The notes under the pieces were generated by a model that was not told the DNA's origin, made no database searches, and saw only the letters and a program-made list of their open reading frames with translations. From a virus: a stretch of DNA of 23,015 nucleotides. The stretch lies in the IMG/VR virus record IMGVR_UViG_3300049793_000066, positions 1-23,015 of that record. One strand, written 5' to 3'. The position numbers and the translations under genes are program-made. Shown one piece after another: positions 9,107-15,649 of the stretch; positions within the stretch are counted from its first letter, which is position 1; each line of letters opens with the position of its first letter.

Positions 9107-10810
9107 CTAATCCTGCGGAGTTTCCTGCAACCCCCACTGAGCATAGTTATTCGCACCTGCTACGAAATTAATCTGCAGCTGATTCGCAACTACAGTGCAA
9201 GCATTCGTGGGAGTTGCGGTCACCACTGGATCTACTACCTGAGTTCCAAGTACCAGAGTTCCACCATACTTCATGTACGGTACAAGCCTGCGTGATCGAC
9301 CAACACCGCCTTGATATCCGGTAATCTGCACAGTACCAGAAGTATTATCAGGGATAGTTACAGTTGTGAAGTTAGCTGCAAGATTGTTCACTGAACCATT
9401 CAGTAGTTGTAAATCCACTACCTTAGCTTTAAGCGAGAATGAGTCAGGGCCAACTTGTCCAGGAATCACTTTAAATCCACCGATGTTATTAACTACTGAA
9501 GTAAGTGCTGTGTTATTAAGCAAATACGCTTCCGTGATACCTGCGCTAATTACCGTGTTATTCCGACCTGTGTTATACGAAGCTACGCCACCTTGGATAG
9601 AAATGCAGGCTACTGTGTTAGTCGCAGGAATGAATGTGTTGTTACTCACATCTACGTACGAGGTATTACCTGCAGCCCCTGCACCAAGTTGAACACCAGC
9701 GACTGAGAATCCATCAAAGATGTTATCTTTAATAGCAACTCCACCGGTATCCCCAGTCACTCGCGAGCCAGTGTTACATGCGCGCGTGATATTATTAGAT
9801 ATATTAACTGCGCGAGGTTGGCCATTAATACGATTCACATTGATACCGAATGGACACAGATTAATTACATTCCCGAAGATGTTAGCATGTGAGCTGGTCT
9901 CTACAAAGATACCCACCAGCGAGCTGCTGTATAGCGCGTTCCCAGAGATTACCATAGCTGGATCATCAGCAGTTGTGGTGCCATCTTCTCCGTAGAAGTC
10001 GATGCAATTATCCCCGGTTGTGCTGACTCCGTTGTTGGTGATGCGCCCGCCAGTTACGTGAGACATTTGAATGCCAATGGTAGCTGCATTCTGTACTAGG
10101 CAGTGATCTACCGTGATATGTCCAGCAACTCCACCAACAGCACCTCGCAGCATGATGGCGTTACCATTAGCATTGATGGAACGCAAATATGAAACTGACA
10201 CATCCTGATCTACTTCTAGTACGATATTCGAACACTGAGTACTGGCAGTCTGATTAGCTTTATTACCATCCACACTGAAATTGTGCAGACGTGCGTATTT
10301 GAGTCTAGTAGCATCGCGTGACGACAACAGTCGATAGAACGCGCCTGCACCATACATACCATTCACAGCTTTGAGAATTGCTCGCTGCGATTCACCTTCG
10401 ATGTCAGTATTATCTGGAAGTTTTAGACTAGTGATACCAAATGGAGCTCCTCCATCGAGGTAATAATTCACAGCGCCCAGCAGGAATGTACCGTTTGGAA
10501 GGAATCCGCCGTGGTTATCTGCCTTCATAGCATCCAGCCACTTCTGGAGCTGCGTTTCATACGTAGCATTATCGGTGCCAGCGCGAATACCTGCGTGCTT
10601 AGATGGATCAATGAATCCAAAAGCGCTGTAACGATTACCTTCCACCAGATATTTTTGTAGGTTGAGCGCAACTGCTCCCACAGAGGGGAGTATTGTTGTA
10701 ACTAACGTAGCTCCAGCAGTTGCTGCTGCTGCGGCCGCGGCCAAATCTGTGCGCAGTGCTGGATCAACGATGATCGAAGGTACTGCTGGTGTCCAAACTG
10801 ATGCAGTCAT
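9107..10810 (-). CDS. Tailspike with parallel beta-helix (567 aa)
   Basis: ATG at 10810 with GGAGA at good spacing, 9 bases after the adaptor stop. Residues 1-80 hold an Ala-rich helix that could attach to the virion. Residues 85-130 contain GIRAGTDNATYETQLQKWL and GGFLPNGTFLLG, the entry motif of pectate-lyase-like tailspikes. Residues 150-450 show repeated short strands with Asn/Gly turns (HITVDHCLVQNAATIGIQMS, VNISNNITRACNTGS, IKDNIFDGFSVAGVQLG), typical of right-handed beta-helix coils. The C-terminal 85 residues (483-567) match those of the tail fibre. Such spikes bind and often cleave surface polysaccharide. Catalytic residues and sugar specificity cannot be identified by eye. Confidence 0.85.
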   Translation of the reverse strand: MTASVWTPAVPSIIVDPALRTDLAAAAAAATAGATLVTTILPSVGAVALNLQKYLVEGNRYSAFGFIDPSKHAGIRAGTDNATYETQLQKWLDAMKADNHGGFLPNGTFLLGAVNYYLDGGAPFGITSLKLPDNTDIEGESQRAILKAVNGMYGAGAFYRLLSSRDATRLKYARLHNFSVDGNKANQTASTQCSNIVLEVDQDVSVSYLRSINANGNAIMLRGAVGGVAGHITVDHCLVQNAATIGIQMSHVTGGRITNNGVSTTGDNCIDFYGEDGTTTADDPAMVISGNALYSSSLVGIFVETSSHANIFGNVINLCPFGINVNRINGQPRAVNISNNITRACNTGSRVTGDTGGVAIKDNIFDGFSVAGVQLGAGAAGNTSYVDVSNNTFIPATNTVACISIQGGVASYNTGRNNTVISAGITEAYLLNNTALTSVVNNIGGFKVIPGQVGPDSFSLKAKVVDLQLLNGSVNNLAANFTTVTIPDNTSGTVQITGYQGGVGRSRRLVPYMKYGGTLVLGTQVVDPVVTATPTNACTVVANQLQINFVAGANNYAQWGLQETPQD

Positions 10811-10819
10811 GTAATTCTC

Positions 10820-11422
10820 CTAGTAGCCTACAGCCACAATATTACTCATTTTAAGTTCGGCGTATTCTTCTTGAACCATCTGACGATAGCGAGCATCCAT
10901 CTCGTCGTAGCCAATACTTTTAAACACGATCGCTGCTGCTTCATACACGATAGCAAAAGGATGTTCATCTGCGATCCAGGAACTGTATCCTACGGCAGTC
11001 ACATCTGGATTCAGGTAGCAGCCAAGTAGAAAGTATTGCCAAGCTGCGAGCGTGCGAATTTGGAGTTCTAGTCCGGCCACGTAGCATACGTTCTCTTTCG
11101 TGACCGAGTACGAATCAAAGATGTTATCAGGAGAAATAACTTCAAGCTCACCCTGCGCTACTCCTGGAGTCACACTGTTATCATACGGGCGCAGATACTT
11201 CAGTGCGCGCCAGCGTGGGAGTACGGTTTTATACTCAAGCGACTGCTGCGCGAGAGAGAAGTCAAACTGAATCCCAGTCTCGTACAGATCTTTGTAATAG
11301 AAATCTGAGTGATGTGCTTTGAGGGTAGCTGCCCTGATTGCAAGAGAAGTTTCACCCACCAAGTCTGGCCTGTTGGTAAGAGTGATAACATCAGCAGTCA
11401 GACTGGCGAGTGAAGTGGTCAT
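10820..11422 (-). CDS. Head-to-tail adaptor, tail tubular protein A-like (200 aa)
   Basis: ATG at 11422 with AGGA upstream. The N-terminus contains VITLTNRPDLVGETSLAIRA followed by ATLKAHHSDFYYKDLYETG. I recognise this LTNRPDL...ET..AI..AT...H..DFY pattern from podovirus adaptor (gp11-like, tail tubular A) proteins. The middle is beta-rich and includes LPRWRALKYLRPYD; the C-terminus is helical (EAAAIVFKSIGYDEMDARYRQMVQEEYAEL). The size matches the family, about 190-210 residues. Adaptors form a ring beneath the portal and recruit the nozzle. The gene lies between capsid genes and the tail genes as expected, with 15 bases to the upstream stop and 9 to the tailspike start. Confidence 0.78.
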   Translation of the reverse strand: MTTSLASLTADVITLTNRPDLVGETSLAIRAATLKAHHSDFYYKDLYETGIQFDFSLAQQSLEYKTVLPRWRALKYLRPYDNSVTPGVAQGELEVISPDNIFDSYSVTKENVCYVAGLELQIRTLAAWQYFLLGCYLNPDVTAVGYSSWIADEHPFAIVYEAAAIVFKSIGYDEMDARYRQMVQEEYAELKMSNIVAVGY

Positions 11423-11437
11423 GGCAGAGTCCTAAGA

Positions 11438-11896
11438 TTATTTCGATTTCAGTGCGGAGAGAGCCATGAGTGATGCGCCAGTTGCAGCTGCTGGAGCTCC
11501 TGCTGCGTTCAATGCTTGCGAGGCAGAGCCACTGTCCGAACCAGAAGCAGCTTCTGCGATCGTAGCAGTATTGGCTACCGAATCACTGAACTTGCCAGAA
11601 TCACTCGCACTCACTTTGCCGCTCATAGCTCCAGCAGCAAGCAGATCAGCCTTTGCTTGTGCATACGCTTCTGCCCGGATGAGTTCCATTGGCGTTGGGG
11701 CTTCCGAGTCAATTTCTTCTTCAGCTTGATCAATATAGATGTGGGGATGTCCACTTTTGACCTCGTTAGTGAGTTCCTGGATTTGATATGGAATATCAGT
11801 TTCGAAACGACCCAACATGAATGCACCTTGCATACCATTGGAGAAGAAATAGTTAACACTTGGGAGATGCGACTTGAAGATTTTGCGGATAGACAT
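11438..11896 (-). CDS. Conserved-looking virion or connector protein of unknown function (152 aa)
   Basis: The start is the ATG ending at 11896 (MSIRKIFKSHLPSVNYFF) with AGGAAA upstream; an in-frame extension to 11959 lacks a site and runs into the spacer. Residues 14-60 contain NYFFSNGMQGAFMLGRFET then a helix IQELTNEVKSGHPHIYID, and residues 65-95 are acidic then Ala-rich helical. The last 55 residues are low-complexity Ser/Gly/Ala (SASDSGKFSDSVANTA). The F..G....F..G.(Y/F).T....I.EL...V..GHP.IY.D pattern is one I associate with small phage genes between the capsid and tail genes, but no function is known to me. A CCTAGCTAGG palindrome (11906-11915) overlaps the ribosome binding region. Confidence 0.75.
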   Translation of the reverse strand: MSIRKIFKSHLPSVNYFFSNGMQGAFMLGRFETDIPYQIQELTNEVKSGHPHIYIDQAEEEIDSEAPTPMELIRAEAYAQAKADLLAAGAMSGKVSASDSGKFSDSVANTATIAEAASGSDSGSASQALNAAGAPAAATGASLMALSALKSK

Positions 11897-11966
11897 GGTA
11901 GATTTCCTAGCTAGGTGTGTGAGATGTGGGATACTGCAGGAGTGATACGGGCACTGCAACTACTAC

Positions 11967-12272
11967 TTATAGAGCGTACTTCAATTCTTCTAGAAATGCA
12001 GTTCCATCAGCAGCAGGAATCACAATAAATCCTGAGGCATCTGGGGTATATACAACTGAGTTAATCGTGATGGATGTTACTTGCAACGGGAACCGGATCG
12101 TAATGTCTCCGTTCGTCAGATTTGCTTTCACAAACTGGGGGCGAGTAGTGTGATGTGTGAGAACTGTACTTAGCGTATCGTTCGGAGGAAGTACCCGACC
12201 AGCAGAAACTGTGAGTACATTCCCCGAGATTGTGATACTTGAAACTTTCGATGGTTGTTTTACTGAGGCCAT
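11967..12272 (-). CDS. Small beta-rich virion protein, unknown function (101 aa)
   Basis: The start is the ATG ending at 12272 (MASVKQPSKVSSITISG) with GGAGA 5 bases upstream. The first gene after the capsid-gene terminator. The sequence alternates short beta strands with turns (VSSITISGNVLTVSAG, ANLTNGDITIRFPLQ, VTSITINSVVYT) and ends in a short helix, FLEELKYAL. This suggests one beta-sandwich domain. Position between the major capsid protein and the connector genes fits a head-completion, decoration or neck protein. No family is recognised and no catalytic or metal-binding residues stand out. Confidence 0.75.
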   Translation of the reverse strand: MASVKQPSKVSSITISGNVLTVSAGRVLPPNDTLSTVLTHHTTRPQFVKANLTNGDITIRFPLQVTSITINSVVYTPDASGFIVIPAADGTAFLEELKYAL

Positions 12273-12287
12273 TTGAGTCTCCAACTG

Positions 12288-12329
12288 AAAAGAATGCGAG
12301 TACTGCCGTTACAGCAAATACTCGCACTC
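12288..12329 (-). terminator. Intrinsic terminator directly after the major capsid gene
   Basis: On the minus strand an 11-base-pair stem is formed by GAGTGCGAGTA (12329-12319) and TACTCGCATTC (12302-12292), with one G-U pair, a 16-base loop and a following run of four U (12291-12288). It starts 15 bases after the capsid stop codon. Such a site after the major capsid gene would lower transcription of the tail genes relative to capsid. The U run is short, so read-through is likely. Confidence 0.75.
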
Positions 12330-12343
12330 AGCATAGCTACATC

Positions 12344-13567
12344 TTAACCTGCGGCACCAGCAGTGAGGTTATAGATCACAGCATTAGCTGGTGGATTCTT
12401 CACCACGCAAGTCATCTCCGTGGTGAGCGTGCCGCCAACAGCGTCGATACCATTGTCGTCAGCAGCTCCCGGCTCAGCGTTGAAATCTTTATACTGAGTT
12501 TTGCGATTACCCAGATACGCAGTCTTGAACGTGGAGAGATCCACTGCCACTGCCATCTTGCTCCAGCTGGCGTTCGTGTTGAACAGCGGATGCTCGATCA
12601 GGCGGAAAGTGCCACGCGTGGTTTTGAACGTGCTGAATTGCAAACCGTACGAAGTCTGACCATCAGTCAGGAAATACGTACCATTCAGACGACCGATGGT
12701 ATTAATTACCTTGTGAGCCAGACCACCAACGAACAATACTCGCTCATTAGCAACTTTAGGATCCGTGGATTGATTGAACACTGGATCCAGTGCAGCTTCG
12801 AACTGGGTGTAGTTCGTGGTAGCGCCCGCAGTGGTGATATTCGCAGCACTGTAGCTCGATGGGTAGTACGACAGATTACCCACGATGTTAATCAAGCCAT
12901 CCATGGTACGGAACGGCTGACCATTGCGAGTGGACTGGGACTTCTGTCCGAAGAACAAAGCTTTCTCGATATCAGCTGCGTGGAAAGCAGCGCAATCCTG
13001 CTTGCTCTCTGCTTGGTTAGTTTCACCAGCAATCATCAGAGTTGCACGAACCGTATCCGAAATACCCCAGCTGTTACGGAAGATCTGGGTCAGATTCGTG
13101 ATACGTACTGGATTGATGTTCAGCGCATTAGGACGTAGCGAAGCTTCCTCAAATGCGTTACCAACTTGGTACAGGTTAATCGAAGCAGCACTAGCTGCAA
13201 CTGCGGTGGAACCCAAGCCACGAGCAACTGATACCTGAGTAGGCGAGAGAACGCTGTTGATGATGATATTCTCGAACGTGCTATCCACTCGCATGATCAT
13301 GCCTGGCAGGATGTTCAGAGTACTGAGTACCGCGAATACCGTATCGCCGGCAGTCTGGCCAGCAGCGCTGAGTGTGAGCTGAGGAAACAGCATGGTCTTG
13401 GTGAAGAAGCCATGCTCAGTTGCCACAGCAGTTTCTTCGCCCAGCATGGAAGTCATACCGAACAACGGTGCAGTACCATTCGGCATGAGGCGAGTAATCA
13501 TTCCTGCGAAACTCTTCTTAGCAAGATCTTGCGTGAGAGCCGAGGAGTTAAAGATACCAGTAGACAT
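12344..13567 (-). CDS. Major capsid protein (about 407 aa)
   Basis: Two in-frame ATGs are possible, ending at 13579 and 13567. The second (MSTGIFNSSALTQDLAKKSF) has GGA 7 bases upstream; the first has no clear site, so 13567 is preferred. Residues 125-200 contain RITNLTQIFRNSWGISDTV followed by a long helix (QAESKQDCAAFHAADIEKALFFGQ). This resembles the NxTQIF...SGT...E.ALFLG pattern of the SU10/DUF5309-type capsid proteins with the HK97 fold. Length of about 400 suits that group. The gene follows portal, scaffold-like and decoration-like genes and ends in a terminator, as expected for the most abundant virion protein. Capsid identity is well supported by order and size; the exact family is tentative. 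Confidence 0.85.
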   Translation of the reverse strand: MSTGIFNSSALTQDLAKKSFAGMITRLMPNGTAPLFGMTSMLGEETAVATEHGFFTKTMLFPQLTLSAAGQTAGDTVFAVLSTLNILPGMIMRVDSTFENIIINSVLSPTQVSVARGLGSTAVAASAASINLYQVGNAFEEASLRPNALNINPVRITNLTQIFRNSWGISDTVRATLMIAGETNQAESKQDCAAFHAADIEKALFFGQKSQSTRNGQPFRTMDGLINIVGNLSYYPSSYSAANITTAGATTNYTQFEAALDPVFNQSTDPKVANERVLFVGGLAHKVINTIGRLNGTYFLTDGQTSYGLQFSTFKTTRGTFRLIEHPLFNTNASWSKMAVAVDLSTFKTAYLGNRKTQYKDFNAEPGAADDNGIDAVGGTLTTEMTCVVKNPPANAVIYNLTAGAAG

Positions 13568-13596
13568 AATATTATCCATTCAAAGTAAGTAAGAGG

Positions 13597-13616
13597 AGTG
13601 GCGGAATACCGCCATT
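13597..13616 (-). promoter_or_regulatory. GC-rich hairpin in the major capsid gene leader
   Basis: TGGCGG and CCGCCA (13599-13614) form a perfect 6-base-pair stem with a 4-base loop, extended by a G-U and an A-U pair, 30 bases upstream of the capsid start. No U run follows on the minus strand, so it does not look like a terminator. It could protect the 5' end of a processed capsid mRNA or mark a processing site. Confidence 0.45.
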
Positions 13617-13633
13617 TGTACTACTGGAAAATC

Positions 13634-14263
13634 TTACAGCAGACCTTGACCCAGACCAGTGACGGTAACTACTGGGTTAAACGTGAGTGCTACGAGTGCG
13701 TTGGTAGCAGTTGCATTCGCATCCAGAGTTACACCAATGCCCGGTTGCACGGACAGTACTTTCGTACCACCAGTGATACCAGTGCCAGTAATCAGTTGAC
13801 CCGGAGTGATGAGTGCAGTCTGTGCAGCAGTCATACCAGTTACAACTGCTGATGCATTGGTGGTAGAACCCGTTGCGATCGACTGAGGAGTTGCATTGGT
13901 AAGAACTACCAAGAACTCTTTCACCGAGGAGGCATTCACGATACCATTAGTCACCGTGACACCAGTAACGCCAGTCCACGTGATAGCAAATGCTACCGTG
14001 TTGATGTAACGAATGCGCCACGAATCACCAGTGGCAGCGCCCGGAACAGCTGCGATGATGTTAGGTGCAGTATCCAGCGTATCTGCAACAGCCCCACCAG
14101 GGCCAGTACGGTTGATGATATTGTTAGCGAGGAGCGCACCGGTGAGAGCACCAGCACCAGCAGTTGCCAGAGCAGTGAGAGTTTCAGAAGCACCGAGCAA
14201 ATCACCGATACTTACTTGGCGCATCAGGCCCGAATCACGAGCCATCATTTTAAGCAGAGACAT
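13634..14263 (-). CDS. Head decoration / capsid-associated beta protein (209 aa)
   Basis: ATG at 14263 with AAGGAA upstream. An N-terminal helix (LMRQVSIGDLLGASETLTAL) is followed by a beta domain (about 60-125) with GDSWRIRYINTVAFAITWTG, then VKEFLVVLTNATPQ. That pattern, an S(F/W)R.R..NT... strand set ending in EFL.V.TN, recurs in phage decoration proteins. A second beta unit (145-195) contains ITPGQLITGTGITGGTKVLSVQ and VTLDANATAT, a common capsid-decorating or surface repeat type. It sits between the scaffold-like gene and the capsid gene. It probably decorates or stabilises the head. The domain type is recognised by pattern; the role is inferred. Confidence 0.68.
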   Translation of the reverse strand: MSLLKMMARDSGLMRQVSIGDLLGASETLTALATAGAGALTGALLANNIINRTGPGGAVADTLDTAPNIIAAVPGAATGDSWRIRYINTVAFAITWTGVTGVTVTNGIVNASSVKEFLVVLTNATPQSIATGSTTNASAVVTGMTAAQTALITPGQLITGTGITGGTKVLSVQPGIGVTLDANATATNALVALTFNPVVTVTGLGQGLL

Positions 14264-14304
14264 AATAGTTCCTTAGAAGTTGAAAGAAGATATAACTCGA
14301 AGAG

Positions 14305-15039
14305 TTACTCGAACGAAGACCAATCCATTTCCGCAGCAGCAGCTTTGGATGCAGCAGTTTGAGTTACTGGGGTAGCAGCAGATGCGAAGTTAACCAAGTA
14401 GTCTTGCGCCATGGCTTGAATTTCAGCAGCTGTTGCATTTGGATGCTTCTGAATCACCTGAGCTTTCATTACTTCCAGCATAGGTGCAGCAGCGGGGTGA
14501 TTGAAGATGGGATTTGCGTTACGCAGGTTTTCTGACACGTTTTGATTCTTCATGAGTGCCGGCAGTTGCGCCATGAATTTCTCTTGCTGCGCTGCCAGCG
14601 CCTGTTCTACGATCTTGGTAGTAGCGAATGCAGAATCACCAAAACCTTTTTGCGCCATACCTTGCATCATTTGTACCATTGCAGCAGTAGCACCTTCACC
14701 ACCAGCATTGATTGCAGCCAGCAGTTCTGGTGTAGCTACCTTACTGAAATCGTTCTTCCGTGCAGCTTCCTGAAGTTTTTCAGGAGTTACGTTGTCGAAC
14801 ATCCCAGGAGTAGGTACTGGTGCTTTTGCATTAGGATCAGTTTCCCACAAGCCCTTGAACGCATCGAGTGGAGATACAGGGCCGGCTGGCTCAGTAGCAG
14901 CAACAGTTGCAGCAGGAGCAGTTGGATTTGCTGGGTGTGCAGGGTTCGGATTCCCAGCTGGGATATTTCCTGGAAGTACTTGGGTACCTGGAGCAGGAGT
15001 AACTGGGGCTTTGCCGAAGATTTTATCCATGATAGACAT
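14305..15039 (-). CDS. Capsid scaffolding-like protein (244 aa)
   Basis: ATG at 15039 with AAAGGAA upstream. It begins MSIMDKIFGKAP, then has a long Pro/Ala/Asn linker (13-60), a segment PLDAFKGLWETDPNAKAP (56-73), and a helical Gln/Ala/Met-rich middle (85-225). The acidic, aromatic end is AEMDWSSFE. An unstructured N-terminus, helical core and short charged C-terminal tail are usual for scaffolds that bind the capsid protein. It lies between the portal/92-residue gene pair and the decoration and capsid genes, the standard scaffold position. No protease motif is visible. Assignment is by composition and context. Confidence 0.7.
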   Translation of the reverse strand: MSIMDKIFGKAPVTPAPGTQVLPGNIPAGNPNPAHPANPTAPAATVAATEPAGPVSPLDAFKGLWETDPNAKAPVPTPGMFDNVTPEKLQEAARKNDFSKVATPELLAAINAGGEGATAAMVQMMQGMAQKGFGDSAFATTKIVEQALAAQQEKFMAQLPALMKNQNVSENLRNANPIFNHPAAAPMLEVMKAQVIQKHPNATAAEIQAMAQDYLVNFASAATPVTQTAASKAAAAEMDWSSFE

Positions 15040-15102
15040 GATGTGATTCCTTTAAGAGTTGGTAGAGTGGGATGATACTGAGGTGGGTGCTACTGCTGCG
15101 AG

Positions 15103-15381
15103 TTAATCTTGCGAGTCTGGATTCGCTACAATAGTTTCAGAGGCTATCGAGCAATCAAGTTGATACTGAATCTGTGCGATCTGTCCTGCCTTATATGCTT
15201 CCTGCTGAATGTAAGCTGCGTAGTTATTTGGGTCTGCTGCGAGTGCAAGTTTCTCAGCACTGATCATTGCGAGTTGATTCTGCAGTACGAGTTTCTGCTC
15301 ATACGTGAGAATGGTTCCAGCGAGTTGCTCAGATTCAGTGAGTTCGAAACTGGAGAACTGATTGATAATTGGCTTAGCCAT
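15103..15381 (-). CDS. Small helical phage protein between portal and scaffold (92 aa)
   Basis: The start is the ATG ending at 15381 (MAKPIINQFSSFELTESEQ) with AGGAAA upstream. A longer frame to 15477 enters the structured gap without a site. Nearly the whole protein looks helical, with FELTESEQLAGTILTYEQKL, then LQNQLAMISAEKLAL, PNNYAAYIQQEAYKAGQI and IQYQLDCS. I recall the FELTE.EQL.G.IL...QK...QNQ....EKL.L...P.....F.QQEAY..GQI pattern as a small protein next to portal and scaffold genes in other phages, with no assigned function. It may help portal or procapsid assembly. Confidence 0.78.
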   Translation of the reverse strand: MAKPIINQFSSFELTESEQLAGTILTYEQKLVLQNQLAMISAEKLALAADPNNYAAYIQQEAYKAGQIAQIQYQLDCSIASETIVANPDSQD

Positions 15382-15649
15382 GGTGATTTCCTGTCTTTCT
15401 GGGGTGAGTCTATTGAATGGTGGTATCCGCTGCCTTCCGCACCATCGGTGGCTTTTCCAGGTATCATAACACAACACAGTAATTTACAAGAGGAATTATC
15501 TCGGTCTCTCGCCTTAAGGCGATAGCTGCGACACAATTCTATTCTCTTGTAAGCTTCCTGCTTATGTGTGATCGCCACCTGCGCCACCTAGGCACTCCAG
15601 TCCGCTCGGTTCTGGGGCTCACCTGCGGCCGATTTACAGTAACTTTCTA
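15382..15649 (-). ncRNA. 268-base non-coding gap with predicted RNA structure, portal to 92-aa gene
   Basis: This is the largest gap inside an otherwise tightly packed late operon. TTACAAGAG (15484-15492) pairs with CTCTTGTAA (15544-15552). The helix continues after a 4-base bulge with GAATT (15493-15497) and AATTC (15535-15539), enclosing a smaller hairpin TCGCC-TTAA-GGCGA (15509-15522). Next to it TAAGC-AGGAA-GCTTA forms another hairpin on the minus strand, and GGTGGCG occurs twice as a direct repeat near 15574-15595. No U run marks a terminator, and no tRNA T-loop or D-loop pattern fits. It could be a processed or cis-acting RNA, a packaging element, or the remnant of an inserted gene. Function unknown. 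Confidence 0.45.

Noticed and set aside
12239-13138. Long plus-strand reading frame opposite the major capsid gene
   Set aside because: It is antisense to a well-supported gene, spans the terminator, has no ribosome binding site and looks like a complementary-frame artefact.
15484-15552. About 70-base stem-enclosed unit of tRNA size
   Set aside because: No T-loop TTCRA, no D-loop GG and no 3-stem cloverleaf on either strand; kept only as unspecified RNA structure.
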